This document shows, piece after piece, positions 44,090 through 52,647 of a stretch of 64,000 bases of DNA. The position numbers and the translations under genes are program-made. Source of the DNA: Limnohabitans sp. Rim28 (GTDB lineage Bacteria; Pseudomonadota; Gammaproteobacteria; Burkholderiales; Burkholderiaceae_C); contig NZ_ALKN02000004.1 in assembly GCF_000293865.2 (NCBI RefSeq), positions 1 through 64,000 on the forward strand, read 5' to 3'. Numbering within the stretch: the stretch's first letter is position 1; each line of letters starts with the position of its first letter. Under the pieces are notes generated by a model. It searched no databases, had not been told where the DNA came from, and worked only from the letters and a program-made list of their open reading frames with translations.

Positions 44090-45010
44090 TTAAATGGGGT
44101 CCCAGCTGAAGACATCGCCCGAACGCTCCAGGTCAAAAAAGCTGGATTTGAGGGCGGGCATGGCTTGGTCCAGCACCGATTGCGGCGTCCAACCTTCGCT
44201 GCGGTGCACCGAGCGGATGGGGCGCGGCTGGCTCATCAAAAAGATCTCGTTGTTGCGCACGGCAAAAACCTGGCCGTTCACATGGGCCGAGTCGTCACTG
44301 GCCAGGGCCACGGCCATGGGCGCGATCTTGGCGGGGGTCATCTGCTTGATGCGCTCGACGCGGGCTTGCTCTTCGGGCGTCTCGGTCGGGATCGAGCCGA
44401 TCATGCGGCTCCATGCAAAAGGCGAAATGCAGTTGGAGCGCACATTGAACTTTTGCATGTCGAGCGCGATCGATTTGGACAGCGCGGTCACGCCCAGCTT
44501 GGCCGCCGAATAATTGGCCTGACCAAAGTTGCCCACCAGCCCCGAGGTGGAGGTCATGTGGATGTAGTTGCCACTTTCTTGTTCCTTGAAGTGCGGGGCT
44601 GCAGCGCGGCTGACGTAGAAAGCGCCGTACAAATGCACTTTGAGCACGGCGTCCCATTCGTCCATGCTCATCTTGTGGAAGAAGCGGTCGCGCAAGATGC
44701 CTGCGTTGTTGACCACCACGTCGATGCGGCCAAAGCTGTCGATGGCCGTTTGGATGATGCGGGCCGCACCTGCGGCGTCAGACACGCTGTCGGTGTTGGC
44801 CGCAGCCTGACCGCCCAGGGCCTGGATTTCATTGACCACCTGTTGGGCGGGGCCGGCGTCTTGGCCTTCGCCCGAGACGGACGCGCCAATGTCGTTGACC
44901 ACCACCCGGGCGCCTTCGCGGGCCATGGCCAGCGCAATGTCGCGGCCAATGCCGCCGCCTGCGCCGGTGACCACCACGACTTTGTCCTGAACCAGTCCTG
45001 CCTTGCTCAT
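44090..45010 (-). CDS. SDR, (3R)-hydroxyacyl-CoA dehydrogenase-like
   Basis: A 306-residue SDR resembling the dehydrogenase domain of multifunctional enzyme type 2. The cofactor loop is TGAGGGIGRDIALAMAREGA, with VVNDIGAS, VVNNAGILRDRFFHKM, a serine in TSTSGLVGNFGQ and the catalytic YSAAK. A longer C-terminal tail follows. It should oxidise a 3-hydroxyacyl-CoA before thiolytic cleavage by the fusion protein encoded three bases downstream. Start at 45010. Confidence 0.87.
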   Translation of the reverse strand: MSKAGLVQDKVVVVTGAGGGIGRDIALAMAREGARVVVNDIGASVSGEGQDAGPAQQVVNEIQALGGQAAANTDSVSDAAGAARIIQTAIDSFGRIDVVVNNAGILRDRFFHKMSMDEWDAVLKVHLYGAFYVSRAAAPHFKEQESGNYIHMTSTSGLVGNFGQANYSAAKLGVTALSKSIALDMQKFNVRSNCISPFAWSRMIGSIPTETPEEQARVERIKQMTPAKIAPMAVALASDDSAHVNGQVFAVRNNEIFLMSQPRPIRSVHRSEGWTPQSVLDQAMPALKSSFFDLERSGDVFSWDPI

Positions 45011-45030
45011 GTTGTTCTCCTGCGGGTGCC

Positions 45031-45062
45031 GGGGTGCGGGCCTTTCAGGGTCTGCGCACCCC
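45031..45062. other. 8-bp hairpin in the gap before the SDR gene
   Basis: GGGGTGCG (45031-45038) pairs with CGCACCCC (45055-45062) across a 16-base loop. It sits in the 158-bp gap between the enoyl-CoA hydratase and SDR genes, the largest gap in the block. It may modulate expression of the downstream part; an internal promoter was looked for but none is convincing. Confidence 0.35.
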
Positions 45063-45168
45063 ATGGGGGTTGATGCATCTTGATGTGTTCAAGGATTTCA
45101 AACAATCTGCCAATGCGGAAGCGGGTCTTTCGCAATGCCGAACTCAGGGTAAGCCCTTGGGCCCGGGT

Positions 45169-45978
45169 TCAGCTTTTCTCCAGAGCCGGCCAAGCAAACA
45201 AGGGCGGCTGCTTGGTCAAAAAGCGGTTGACGGCTTCGCGGTGCTCGGCGGTGCCTGCGGCCAAAGACTGGGCTTGCGCTTCGGCGCTCAGCATGTCCTG
45301 CAAGCCACCGCCCAAAGCGCTGTTCAGACTGCGCTTGATGAGCGCCACAGCCGCAGGCGACGCGCCCACAAAACTGCGGGCCATGGCCTGCGCCCGAGGC
45401 AACAGCTGGTCCGGCTCGTGCAGCTCCATCACGATGCCCAGCCGCAAGGCCTCTTGCGCGTCGATGTCGCGGGCCGAGAGCATGATTTCTTTGGCACGCT
45501 GCACGCCCACCACGCGCGGCAAGGTGTAGAGCGCGCCCACATCGGGCACCAGCCCCACCTTGAGGAAAGACATGTTGAACCAGGCGCGTGGTGTGGCCAG
45601 CACAAAGTCGGCCGACAAAGCCAGGCTGAAGCCCGCACCCGCGGCCGCGCCATCGACCGCAGCAATGACCGGGCGGTCGAGCGTGAGCAAGACCTGCAAC
45701 CACGCATGCAGGGTCTGCATGCGCTGGAGCCAGCCGCCGTTGTCGAGATTGGCGGCCGCAATGTTTTTCAGGTCACCGCCCGAACAGAAGTGCCCGCCCG
45801 CGCCCGTCAGGATCACGGCACGGATGCTGCGGTCTTGCTGGATGTGTTGCAAGGCAGCCGCCAGTTCTTCGCGCATGGCGGGCTCGAGCGCATTGCGCTT
45901 GGTCGGGCTGTTGAAGGTCAGGGTAGCAACCTGTTCGGTCACCTCAAATTGGAGCAAGGATGTGTGGGTCATGGTCAT
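45169..45978 (-). CDS. Enoyl-CoA hydratase/isomerase family protein
   Basis: A 269-residue crotonase-family protein. The oxyanion-hole stretches are HFCSGGDLKNIA and AAVDGAAAGAGFSLALSADFVLA, followed by FLKVGLVPDVGALYTLPRVVG. The glutamates of classic hydratases are not both evident, since the second site reads LVPDVGA. An isomerase or other crotonase role is therefore possible. Its start overlaps the MaoC gene stop as ATGA. Confidence 0.85.
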   Translation of the reverse strand: MTMTHTSLLQFEVTEQVATLTFNSPTKRNALEPAMREELAAALQHIQQDRSIRAVILTGAGGHFCSGGDLKNIAAANLDNGGWLQRMQTLHAWLQVLLTLDRPVIAAVDGAAAGAGFSLALSADFVLATPRAWFNMSFLKVGLVPDVGALYTLPRVVGVQRAKEIMLSARDIDAQEALRLGIVMELHEPDQLLPRAQAMARSFVGASPAAVALIKRSLNSALGGGLQDMLSAEAQAQSLAAGTAEHREAVNRFLTKQPPLFAWPALEKS

Positions 45979-46394
45979 GTCAGCGCAATCACGGCTTCTC
46001 CGGACAATTTGATCTGGCCTTCGGCGTTGGTGGTGGTCAGCGACAAGCGCACGCGGCGCTCGCCACCCACTTCAAACTTTTCGGTCACTTGGCCTGTGCA
46101 GGTGATCTTTTCGTGCACCTGGGTCATGGCGGCAAAGCGCACGCTGTAGTCCCGAATCGCCGTTTGCGGCACCCAGTTGGTGAGCAAGCGGGCGAGCCAG
46201 CCCATGGACAACATGCCGTGCGCAATCACATCGGGCAAGCCCGCGATGGCAGCAAAGTCGGTGTCGACGTGGATCGGGTTGTGGTCGCCCGAAGCGCCGC
46301 AGTACAGCGCCAGCGTGAGGCGCGAAACGGGCGGCAACTCCAGCGCGGGAATGGCATCGCCCACTTGCAGGGCATCCAAGGAGAGGAGTGTCAT
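45975..46394 (-). CDS. MaoC-like hydratase (catalytic half)
   Basis: A 139-residue single hotdog with the hydratase-2 active-site motif in GASGDHNPIHVDTDFA and the following GLPDVIAHGML. It is an R-specific enoyl-CoA hydratase half. The adjacent gene encodes the complementary non-catalytic hotdog, so the two probably form a heterodimer. The genes are 10 bp apart. Confidence 0.87.
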   Translation of the reverse strand: MTLLSLDALQVGDAIPALELPPVSRLTLALYCGASGDHNPIHVDTDFAAIAGLPDVIAHGMLSMGWLARLLTNWVPQTAIRDYSVRFAAMTQVHEKITCTGQVTEKFEVGGERRVRLSLTTTNAEGQIKLSGEAVIALT

Positions 46395-46404
46395 GGGGTG
46401 TTCC

Positions 46405-46857
46405 TTATGCGCTGGGGCCGTGGCGCAAAACCGTCACAGCACGCAGATCGGCGACATGCTCGCCACGCTGGTTGCTGACATGGGTTTTGCGGACGACGAA
46501 TTCGAGTGCGCCGCCCTTCTTGTCGTAGATGTCTTCAATGCGCTGCTCAAAGCGCAGCACATCGCCCGCATAAGCCATGCGGTGGAAGGTGAAGCCCTGC
46601 TCGCCGTGCAGCAGCTTGCGGTAGTCCATGCCGAGCAGGTTGCGGATCGCAGCCGGGTCGGGCGACTCCAACTCTAGACAAAACAAAAACGTGGGCGGTA
46701 CGGGCAAGGCTGGGTGCCCCGCCGCTTGGGCTGCGGCTTCGTCGGTATAAATGGGGTCGGTCTGACCCGTGGCCTTGGCGAAAAACCGCAAACGGCCTTT
46801 TTCCACCAACACCTCAAAAGCGGGCATGCTGTGGCCAATGTATTGGCGGTCGATCAT
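46405..46857 (-). CDS. MaoC N-terminal-domain (FAS1-like) hydratase partner
   Basis: A 150-residue hotdog of the HadA/FAS1_DH type. It contains ATGQTDPIYTDEAAAQAAGHPALPVPPTFLF but lacks the catalytic His/Asp pair in the usual arrangement. It should pair with the downstream MaoC gene product to hydrate an enoyl-CoA. It is the first gene of the 15-gene leftward block and faces dapD across 289 bp. Confidence 0.83.
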   Translation of the reverse strand: MIDRQYIGHSMPAFEVLVEKGRLRFFAKATGQTDPIYTDEAAAQAAGHPALPVPPTFLFCLELESPDPAAIRNLLGMDYRKLLHGEQGFTFHRMAYAGDVLRFEQRIEDIYDKKGGALEFVVRKTHVSNQRGEHVADLRAVTVLRHGPSA

Positions 46858-47096
46858 GATTCACCTCCGAAATGGCTGTCAGGTGAAGCCGGGCCGATGG
46901 CCCAGCTCTTATGGTTCCGAAGCACCCCTCGGATGTGTGCTGATCTGAACAACCCAGCACCATCGATCAGGCTCTGACATCGGTTCCTCTCATGTCATCC
47001 TAAGCCACCCTCTCTTGGCTGGGTGGCTGCAACTGTCACCAAGGTTTGGGGCCTCGCCAACAAGCCGAGCAAAACACCCCCTCTTGGCCAGAACAA

Positions 47097-47125
47097 TTGA
47101 CCTCCCCGATAATCGAGGGTTTTAA
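47097..47125 (+). promoter_or_regulatory. Sigma-70-type promoter of dapD
   Basis: TTGACC (47097-47102) and TTTTAA (47120-47125) are exactly 17 bp apart, 21 bp ahead of the dapD ATG. The 35 box matches five of six consensus bases; the 10 box is weaker. An imperfect palindrome (CCCCGAT-A-ATCGAGGG) fills the spacer. No other strong promoter was seen in the 289-bp gap. Confidence 0.6.
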
Positions 47126-47146
47126 GCATTTGCAGCAAAGAACACC

Positions 47147-48124
47147 ATGAGCACATTCCAAACCACCGGCGCACGCGCTACGGGCCTGGCCACCATCGCC
47201 GCTGACGGCACCGTGCTGGACACCTGGTTCCCCGCCCCCGAACTGGCGGCCGATGTGGCCGCCAGCGGCAGCACCCGCCTGACCCAGGCCGAAGCCGTGG
47301 CGGCGCTGGGCGCTGACGTGGCCCAGGCCTTGGCCCCGTGCGCCGTGCGCAATGCCACCGTGGTCGCCGTGCGCACCGAAATCAAAAGCTTGGCCGACGC
47401 GCCCGCCGACACGCACGACGCCTACCTGCGCCTGCACTTGCTGAGCCACCGCCTGGTGTTGCCGCACGGCGCCAACGTGACCGGCATTTTTGGCCTGCTG
47501 CCCAACGTGGCCTGGACCAACTTTGGTCCGTGTGCCCTGGCCGATGTGCCTGCTGCTCGGTTGAAAGCCCGTGGCACCGGCCGCGTGCTGGAGATCAAGG
47601 GCCTGGACAAGTTCCCGCAGATGACCGACTACGTGATCCCGTCTGGCGTGCGCATCGCCAACGCCGACCGCGTGCGCCTGGGCGCGCACCTGGCCAGCGG
47701 CACCACCGTCATGCACGAAGGCTTTTGCAACTTCAACGCGGGCACCTTGGGCGCCAGCATGGTCGAAGGCCGCATCAGCGCCGGCGTGGTGGTGGATGAC
47801 GCCAGCGACATCGGCGGCGGCGCCTCCATCATGGGCACGCTGTCGGGCGGCGGCAAAGAGGTCATCAAGGTCGGCAAGCGTTGCCTGCTGGGCGCCAACG
47901 CCGGCATCGGCATCTCGCTGGGCGACGACTGCATCGTCGAAGCCGGTTGCTACATCACGGGCGGCAGCCGCGTGCAAATGCCCGACGGTTCGGTCATGAA
48001 AGCCAAAGAACTGTCCGGCAAAAACGGCATTTTGTTCCGCCGCGATTCACAGTCGGGCGCTTTGCACGCCATCCCGCGCAACAAGAGCTGGGGCGAATTG
48101 AACGCGGAGTTGCACAAAAACTGA
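47147..48124 (+). CDS. dapD: Tetrahydrodipicolinate N-succinyltransferase, long type
   Basis: A 325-residue DapD of the long form found in actinobacteria and pseudomonads. It transfers succinyl from succinyl-CoA to tetrahydrodipicolinate in lysine and meso-diaminopimelate synthesis. A family-specific N-terminal domain and middle region are followed by a left-handed beta-helix of hexapeptide repeats. The signature stretches are TTVMHEGFCNFNAGTLG, MVEGRISAGVVV, IMGTLSGGGKE and CLLGANAGIGISLGDDC. It is monocistronic, with its own promoter and terminator. The shorter enterobacterial-type DapD (about 274 residues) differs. Confidence 0.92.
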   Translation: MSTFQTTGARATGLATIAADGTVLDTWFPAPELAADVAASGSTRLTQAEAVAALGADVAQALAPCAVRNATVVAVRTEIKSLADAPADTHDAYLRLHLLSHRLVLPHGANVTGIFGLLPNVAWTNFGPCALADVPAARLKARGTGRVLEIKGLDKFPQMTDYVIPSGVRIANADRVRLGAHLASGTTVMHEGFCNFNAGTLGASMVEGRISAGVVVDDASDIGGGASIMGTLSGGGKEVIKVGKRCLLGANAGIGISLGDDCIVEAGCYITGGSRVQMPDGSVMKAKELSGKNGILFRRDSQSGALHAIPRNKSWGELNAELHKN

Positions 48125-48146
48125 TGGGGGTTCTGCGCCCAACCAC

Positions 48147-48183
48147 ACGGCGTGTACGCGAGAGCGGCACGCCGTTTTGCTTT
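48147..48183 (+). terminator. Rho-independent terminator of dapD
   Basis: ACGGCGTG (48147-48154) pairs with CACGCCGT (48168-48175) and is followed by TTTGCTTT. It begins 23 bp after the dapD stop. The loop is long (13 bases), so efficiency may be moderate. Confidence 0.65.
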
Positions 48184-48198
48184 CAAGGCAATCCCCTA

Positions 48199-48220
48199 CG
48201 CCCTCAGGCTGGGCTCCTAC
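48199..48220. repeat. REP-like element, copy 1
   Basis: A short GC-rich palindromic element, GCCCTCAGGCTGGGC followed by TCCTACA, in the gap between dapD and the acetoacetyl-CoA synthetase gene. It matches copy 2 at 51016-51037 at 18 of 22 positions. Confidence 0.45.
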
Positions 48221-48239
48221 AAAAAGACCACCGCCCGAC

Positions 48240-50336
48240 TCAGGTTTTGGCCAGGTGCGCTTTGGCCAAGGCCACGTACCAATCCAGGCACCCCGGGTTG
48301 GCCATGGCGTCTTTGTTGACCACTTTTTCCAGCGGCTGGCCCAGCATGAGTTTCTTGATCGGCAGCTCCTGCTTCTTACCAGACAGGGTGCGCGGAATCT
48401 CGGCGACCTGAAAAATGTCGTTCGGGATGAAGCGCGGGCTGAGCGCCACCTTGATGGCGTTGTTCAGCTTGGCCTTGACCGCGTCGTCCAGTGTTGTGCC
48501 GGGCCGCAGCACCACAAACAGGGGCATGTAGCTTTCCTTGCCCAGGTATTCCAGGTCCACCACCATCGAGTCCATGACTTCGGGCAGGGCCTCGACCGCG
48601 CTGTACAGCTCGCTGGTGCCCATGCGCAGGCCATAGCGGTTGATGGTGGCGTCGCTGCGGCCAAAGATCACGCAGCCTTCACCCTCGCCTTGCGCGTTGC
48701 CAATGCGCAGCCAGTCGCCATGCCGCCAGACACCGCCCATGCTGGCCGGCCCGTCGCCGCCACCGGGCATGCGGCCGTGGCCTGCGGGGTACATCTCAAA
48801 ATAACTGGCCAGATAACGGGCGTTGCCCTTGTCGTTCCAGAAGTACAGTGGCATGGACGGGATGGGCTGGGTGCAGACCAGCTCGCCCACTTCGCCGATC
48901 ACCGGTTCACCGGCTTCGTTCCAGGCTTCGACCGCACACCCCAATTCGCGGCACTGCATGACGCCGGGCTCTTGGGGGAGTTCTCGATGACCGCCGACAA
49001 AAGCACCCGCAAAGTCGGTGCCGCCTGAAATGTTGCACCACCAAATATCGGTGCCGATGGCCTTGAATTGATCGACACCCCAGCTTTGGGTTTCGGGCGA
49101 CAAGGGTGAGCCTGTGGTGCCCAAGGCGCGCACCCGCGACAAATCACCACAGCGGGCAATGTCCACGCCCGCCTTTTGGCAGTTGGCAAAGAAAGCCGCG
49201 CCAGCACCAAAAAAGGTGACTTTTTCTTCAGCCGCCATGCGCCACAAAATGCCCCAGTCCGGTTTGTCTTTGCTGCCGCCGGGGTTTCCGTCATAAATCA
49301 CGCAAGTCACGCCGTTCAGCAAACCAGCCACTTGCGCGTTCCACATGACCCAACCGGTCGAGCTGTACCAATGGAAACGCTCGCCCCAGCTGTTGGACTG
49401 GTAACTGCAGCCAATGTCGTTGTGCAGGATCTTGTTGGCCAGCGCCACGATCACGGTGCCGCCATGGCCGTGCACGATGGGTTTGGGCAGGCCCGTGGTG
49501 CCACTCGAATACACAATCCACAGCGGGTGGTCAAAGGGCAGCCACATGGGCTCGAAGGCGTGCACCTGGGCGTCGTCTCGCGCGGTGATGGCCGACATCT
49601 GCACGCTGGCCCCCACATCGCAATTGGCCAAATCCAGCGTGCCCAAGTTTTCGTGGATGACCACATGCTGCACGCTGGGCAAAGCGTTTTGCAACTCTTG
49701 CACCACAAGCATGCGGTCAAAGTCGCGCCCGCCATAGCTCACGCCATCCACGGCCACGAGCACTTTGGGCTCGATCTGTTTGAACCGGTCCAGCACCGCG
49801 TTGGTGCCCATGTCCGGCGCACAAATGCTCCACACGCCACCAATGCTGGCGGTGGCCAAAAACGCCACCATGGCCTCAGGGATGTTGGGCATGTAAGCGG
49901 CGACCCGGTCACCCGGCTGGATGCCTTGGGCTTGCAGGTGCAAGGCCATGGCGGCCACTTGGCGGCGCAGCTCGGGCCAGGTCACCTCGCGGCGCAGGCC
50001 CTTTTCGTTGTGGCTGATGACGGCCAAAAACCCCGCCTCGTGCGCGGGTTGCACATGGCGCAGCACCTGGTGCGCGTAATTGGTCTGGGCCCCGGTGAAC
50101 CACTTGGCCCCCGGCATGACGTTGTTGGCCAGCACCGCGGTGTGGGGGGTTGGCGACTGAAAATCAAAATAGTCCCAGATGCTTTGCCAAAATGCGTCGA
50201 GCTCGGTGACCGACCAACGCCACAAGTCGTTGTAAGTGGCAAAGCTCAGGCCACGTTCATCGCGCAGCCAGTTTTGGTAAAGCCGGATCTGAGGCCGATG
50301 GGGCGCTGGGGCCGAAACAGTTTTGTCGGTATTCAT
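48240..50336 (-). CDS. Acetoacetyl-CoA synthetase
   Basis: A 698-residue AMP-forming synthetase that activates acetoacetate to acetoacetyl-CoA. The N-terminal ACAS extension (WSVTELDAFWQSIWDYF), P-loop IVYSSGTTGLPKP, WCNISGGTDFAGAF, and the C-terminal SGKKQELPIKKLMLGQ are characteristic of AacS. Length is slightly above the family's usual 650-670. Its gene ends close to a REP-like repeat and is followed downstream by the dapD terminator on the other strand. It feeds ketone-body or polyhydroxybutyrate-derived acetoacetate into metabolism. Confidence 0.9.
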   Translation of the reverse strand: MNTDKTVSAPAPHRPQIRLYQNWLRDERGLSFATYNDLWRWSVTELDAFWQSIWDYFDFQSPTPHTAVLANNVMPGAKWFTGAQTNYAHQVLRHVQPAHEAGFLAVISHNEKGLRREVTWPELRRQVAAMALHLQAQGIQPGDRVAAYMPNIPEAMVAFLATASIGGVWSICAPDMGTNAVLDRFKQIEPKVLVAVDGVSYGGRDFDRMLVVQELQNALPSVQHVVIHENLGTLDLANCDVGASVQMSAITARDDAQVHAFEPMWLPFDHPLWIVYSSGTTGLPKPIVHGHGGTVIVALANKILHNDIGCSYQSNSWGERFHWYSSTGWVMWNAQVAGLLNGVTCVIYDGNPGGSKDKPDWGILWRMAAEEKVTFFGAGAAFFANCQKAGVDIARCGDLSRVRALGTTGSPLSPETQSWGVDQFKAIGTDIWWCNISGGTDFAGAFVGGHRELPQEPGVMQCRELGCAVEAWNEAGEPVIGEVGELVCTQPIPSMPLYFWNDKGNARYLASYFEMYPAGHGRMPGGGDGPASMGGVWRHGDWLRIGNAQGEGEGCVIFGRSDATINRYGLRMGTSELYSAVEALPEVMDSMVVDLEYLGKESYMPLFVVLRPGTTLDDAVKAKLNNAIKVALSPRFIPNDIFQVAEIPRTLSGKKQELPIKKLMLGQPLEKVVNKDAMANPGCLDWYVALAKAHLAKT

Positions 50337-50397
50337 AGGGAACAGCGTAGCAGTGGGCACATCGCGCTGTCACCCCAAAAACCCTGAAAACACGCAC

Positions 50398-50964
50398 TTA
50401 GGCGACAGGGTCTTTCGCCATGCGCTGGCTCTTCCAGTACACATCGTCGCCGCCGTTCATGCGGTTGAGCACGCGGGCCAGCACAAACATCAGGTCTGAA
50501 AGACGGTTGAGGTACTGGCGCGGGGTTTCATTGATGGCCTCTTCATTGCCCAAAGCCACACACGCACGTTCGGCGCGGCGGGCCACGGTACGGCACACAT
50601 GGGCTTGCGAGGCACCGCGTGAGCCCGCGGGCAAGATGAACTCTTCCAACTTGGGCAACTGCGCGTTGTATTTTTCCAAGGCCTCGTCCAGTGCGGCCAC
50701 AGCTTCTTCTTTGAGCAGCTCAAAACCGGGAATCGACAACTCACCCCCCAGGTTGAAAAGCTGGTGTTGCACCTCCACCAGCAGTTCGCGCACGTCGGCC
50801 GCCATGTCTTCGCACAGCAGCAGGCCGATGTGCGAGTTCAGTTCGTCCACCTCGCCCATGGCGTGCACGCGCAGGCTGTTTTTGGACACGCGCTGGTTGT
50901 TGCCCAAGCCGGTGGTGCCGTTGTCGCCGGTGCGGGTGGCGATTTGTGTGAGTCGGTTGCCCAT
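50398..50964 (-). CDS. Cob(I)alamin adenosyltransferase (PduO type)
   Basis: A 188-residue ATP:cob(I)alamin adenosyltransferase of the PduO/MMAB family, which makes adenosylcobalamin. The ATP-binding start TRTGDNGTTGLGN, the middle ARRAERACVALG and NRLSDLMFVLARVLNRMNG are the family signatures. The ATG at 50964 matches the family start. It is divergent from a D-lactate-type dehydrogenase gene and 61 bp upstream of the acetoacetyl-CoA synthetase gene. No cobalamin riboswitch was seen. Confidence 0.93.
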   Translation of the reverse strand: MGNRLTQIATRTGDNGTTGLGNNQRVSKNSLRVHAMGEVDELNSHIGLLLCEDMAADVRELLVEVQHQLFNLGGELSIPGFELLKEEAVAALDEALEKYNAQLPKLEEFILPAGSRGASQAHVCRTVARRAERACVALGNEEAINETPRQYLNRLSDLMFVLARVLNRMNGGDDVYWKSQRMAKDPVA

Positions 50965-51015
50965 GGGTTTGCTCTCTCTTTTTGTTCGCTCAAGGCTGCA
51001 GGATTTGCAGAAATC

Positions 51016-51037
51016 GCCCACAGGGTGGGCGCCTACA
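51016..51037. repeat. REP-like element, copy 2
   Basis: CGCCCAC-AGG-GTGGGCG is a perfect 7-bp stem with a 3-base loop, followed by CCTACA. It is related to copy 1 at 48199-48220 (18 of 22). It lies in the divergent gap between the adenosyltransferase and D-lactate-type dehydrogenase genes. Confidence 0.5.
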
Positions 51038-51174
51038 GAGATGGTCGATTGTCGGCCAAGTCCCCTTGGCTTGTCTGACAAAGGACAGCATGGCCACTGT
51101 TTGCGGCGTAAACTGCGTTTTCGCATGTCTGGTGGGTTCGCCCTGCCGCCCCATCGATGCTACTGGAGAGACCC

Positions 51175-52602
51175 ATGAACGCCCCCACCGCAGCCGCCCA
51201 TCTGGCCCCCGAAATCGCGCAACGCGCCGTGCCCGAAGCGTTTTTGACGGCCCTCAAAGCCCGCTTTGGCACCAACTGCTCGACCGCGCTGGTGGTCCGC
51301 GAGCAGCATGGGCGCGATGAATCGGCCTTCACCCATGTGCCGCCACCGGCTGCCGTGGTGTTCGCCGAAAACACCCAGGACGTGGCCGACGCCGTCAAAC
51401 TTTGCGCCGAATTCAAGGTGCCGGTCATCCCCTTTGGCGTGGGCTCCTCGCTCGAAGGCCATTTGCTGGCGGTGCAAGGCGGCATCAGCATCGACCTGAC
51501 GCGCATGAACAAAGTGCTGTCCATCAACGCCGAAGACCTGACGGTGACGGTACAGCCGGGCGTGACGCGCAAGCAACTCAACGAAGAGATCAAATCGACC
51601 GGGCTGTTCTTCCCGATCGACCCCGGCGCGGACGCGACCATTGGCGGCATGAGCGCCACGCGCGCCAGCGGCACCAACGCTGTGCGCTACGGCACCATGC
51701 GCGAGAACGTGCTGGCCATGGAAGTGGTCACCGCAGCCGGCGAAGTCATCCGCACCGGCACCCGTGCCAAAAAGTCGAGCGCCGGCTACGACCTGACACG
51801 CCTGATGGTGGGCAGCGAAGGCACGCTGGGCGTGATCACCGAAGTCACCGTTCGCCTGTACCCCTTGCCCGAAGCCATCTCGGCGGCCATTTGCTCCTTC
51901 CCCAGCATCGAGGCGGCGGTACGGGCGGTCATCCAGACCATCCAACTGGGCGTGCCGATTGCCCGGGTGGAGCTGATCGACCACAACACGGTGCGCATGG
52001 TGAATGCTTACGCCAAACTGGGCCTGCGCGAAGAGCCCATGCTGCTGATGGAGTTCCACGGCTCGCCCGCGGGCGTAAAGGAACAAGCCGAAACCGTCCA
52101 AGAAATCGCCAGCGAGTTTGGCGGCAATGCCTTTGAATGGGCCACCACCCCCGAAGAGCGTACGCGCTTGTGGACCGCACGGCACAACGCCTACTTTGCG
52201 GCCATCCAGAGCAAGCCCGGCTGCCGCGCCATCAGCACCGACACCTGCGTGCCCATCAGCCGCCTGGCCGACTGCCTGCTCGACTCGATCACCGAAACCG
52301 ATGCCAGCGGCCTGCCCTACTTTTTGGTCGGCCATGTGGGCGACGGCAACTTCCACTTCGGCTATCTGATCGACCCGAACAACCCTCAAGAGTGCGAAAC
52401 CGCCGAAGCGCTGAACCAGCAATTGGTCAGCCGCGCCCTGCGTCTGGGCGGCACTTGCACGGGCGAGCACGGCATTGGCCTGCACAAGATGGACTTCTTG
52501 CGCACCGAAACCGGCGAGGGCGCGGTGGACATGATGCGCACCATCAAGCGGGCGCTGGACCCGCACAACATCATGAACCCGGGGAAGATTTTCTCGATGT
52601 GA
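51175..52602 (+). CDS. FAD-linked D-lactate/glycolate-type dehydrogenase
   Basis: A 475-residue FAD-binding oxidoreductase of the GlcD/D-lactate dehydrogenase (cytochrome) family. The PCMH flavin domain has PFGVGSSLEGHLLAVQGGISIDLTRMN, GGMSATRASGTNAVRYGTMRENVL and SAGYDLTRLMVGSEGTLG. The substrate domain ends with GTCTGEHGIGLHK, which holds the metal-binding histidine. The ATG at 51175 follows a GGAGAG site. It oxidises a 2-hydroxy acid and passes electrons to quinone or cytochrome c. Confidence 0.92.
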   Translation: MNAPTAAAHLAPEIAQRAVPEAFLTALKARFGTNCSTALVVREQHGRDESAFTHVPPPAAVVFAENTQDVADAVKLCAEFKVPVIPFGVGSSLEGHLLAVQGGISIDLTRMNKVLSINAEDLTVTVQPGVTRKQLNEEIKSTGLFFPIDPGADATIGGMSATRASGTNAVRYGTMRENVLAMEVVTAAGEVIRTGTRAKKSSAGYDLTRLMVGSEGTLGVITEVTVRLYPLPEAISAAICSFPSIEAAVRAVIQTIQLGVPIARVELIDHNTVRMVNAYAKLGLREEPMLLMEFHGSPAGVKEQAETVQEIASEFGGNAFEWATTPEERTRLWTARHNAYFAAIQSKPGCRAISTDTCVPISRLADCLLDSITETDASGLPYFLVGHVGDGNFHFGYLIDPNNPQECETAEALNQQLVSRALRLGGTCTGEHGIGLHKMDFLRTETGEGAVDMMRTIKRALDPHNIMNPGKIFSM

Positions 52603-52647
52603 GCATGCGCCAAGGCCTGGTCGCAGGCCTTGGCGCAGGTCAGGGCC

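Noticed and set aside
51160-52566. Leftward open frame (468 codons) opposite the D-lactate-type dehydrogenase gene
   Set aside because: Antisense shadow of a well-supported flavoprotein gene.
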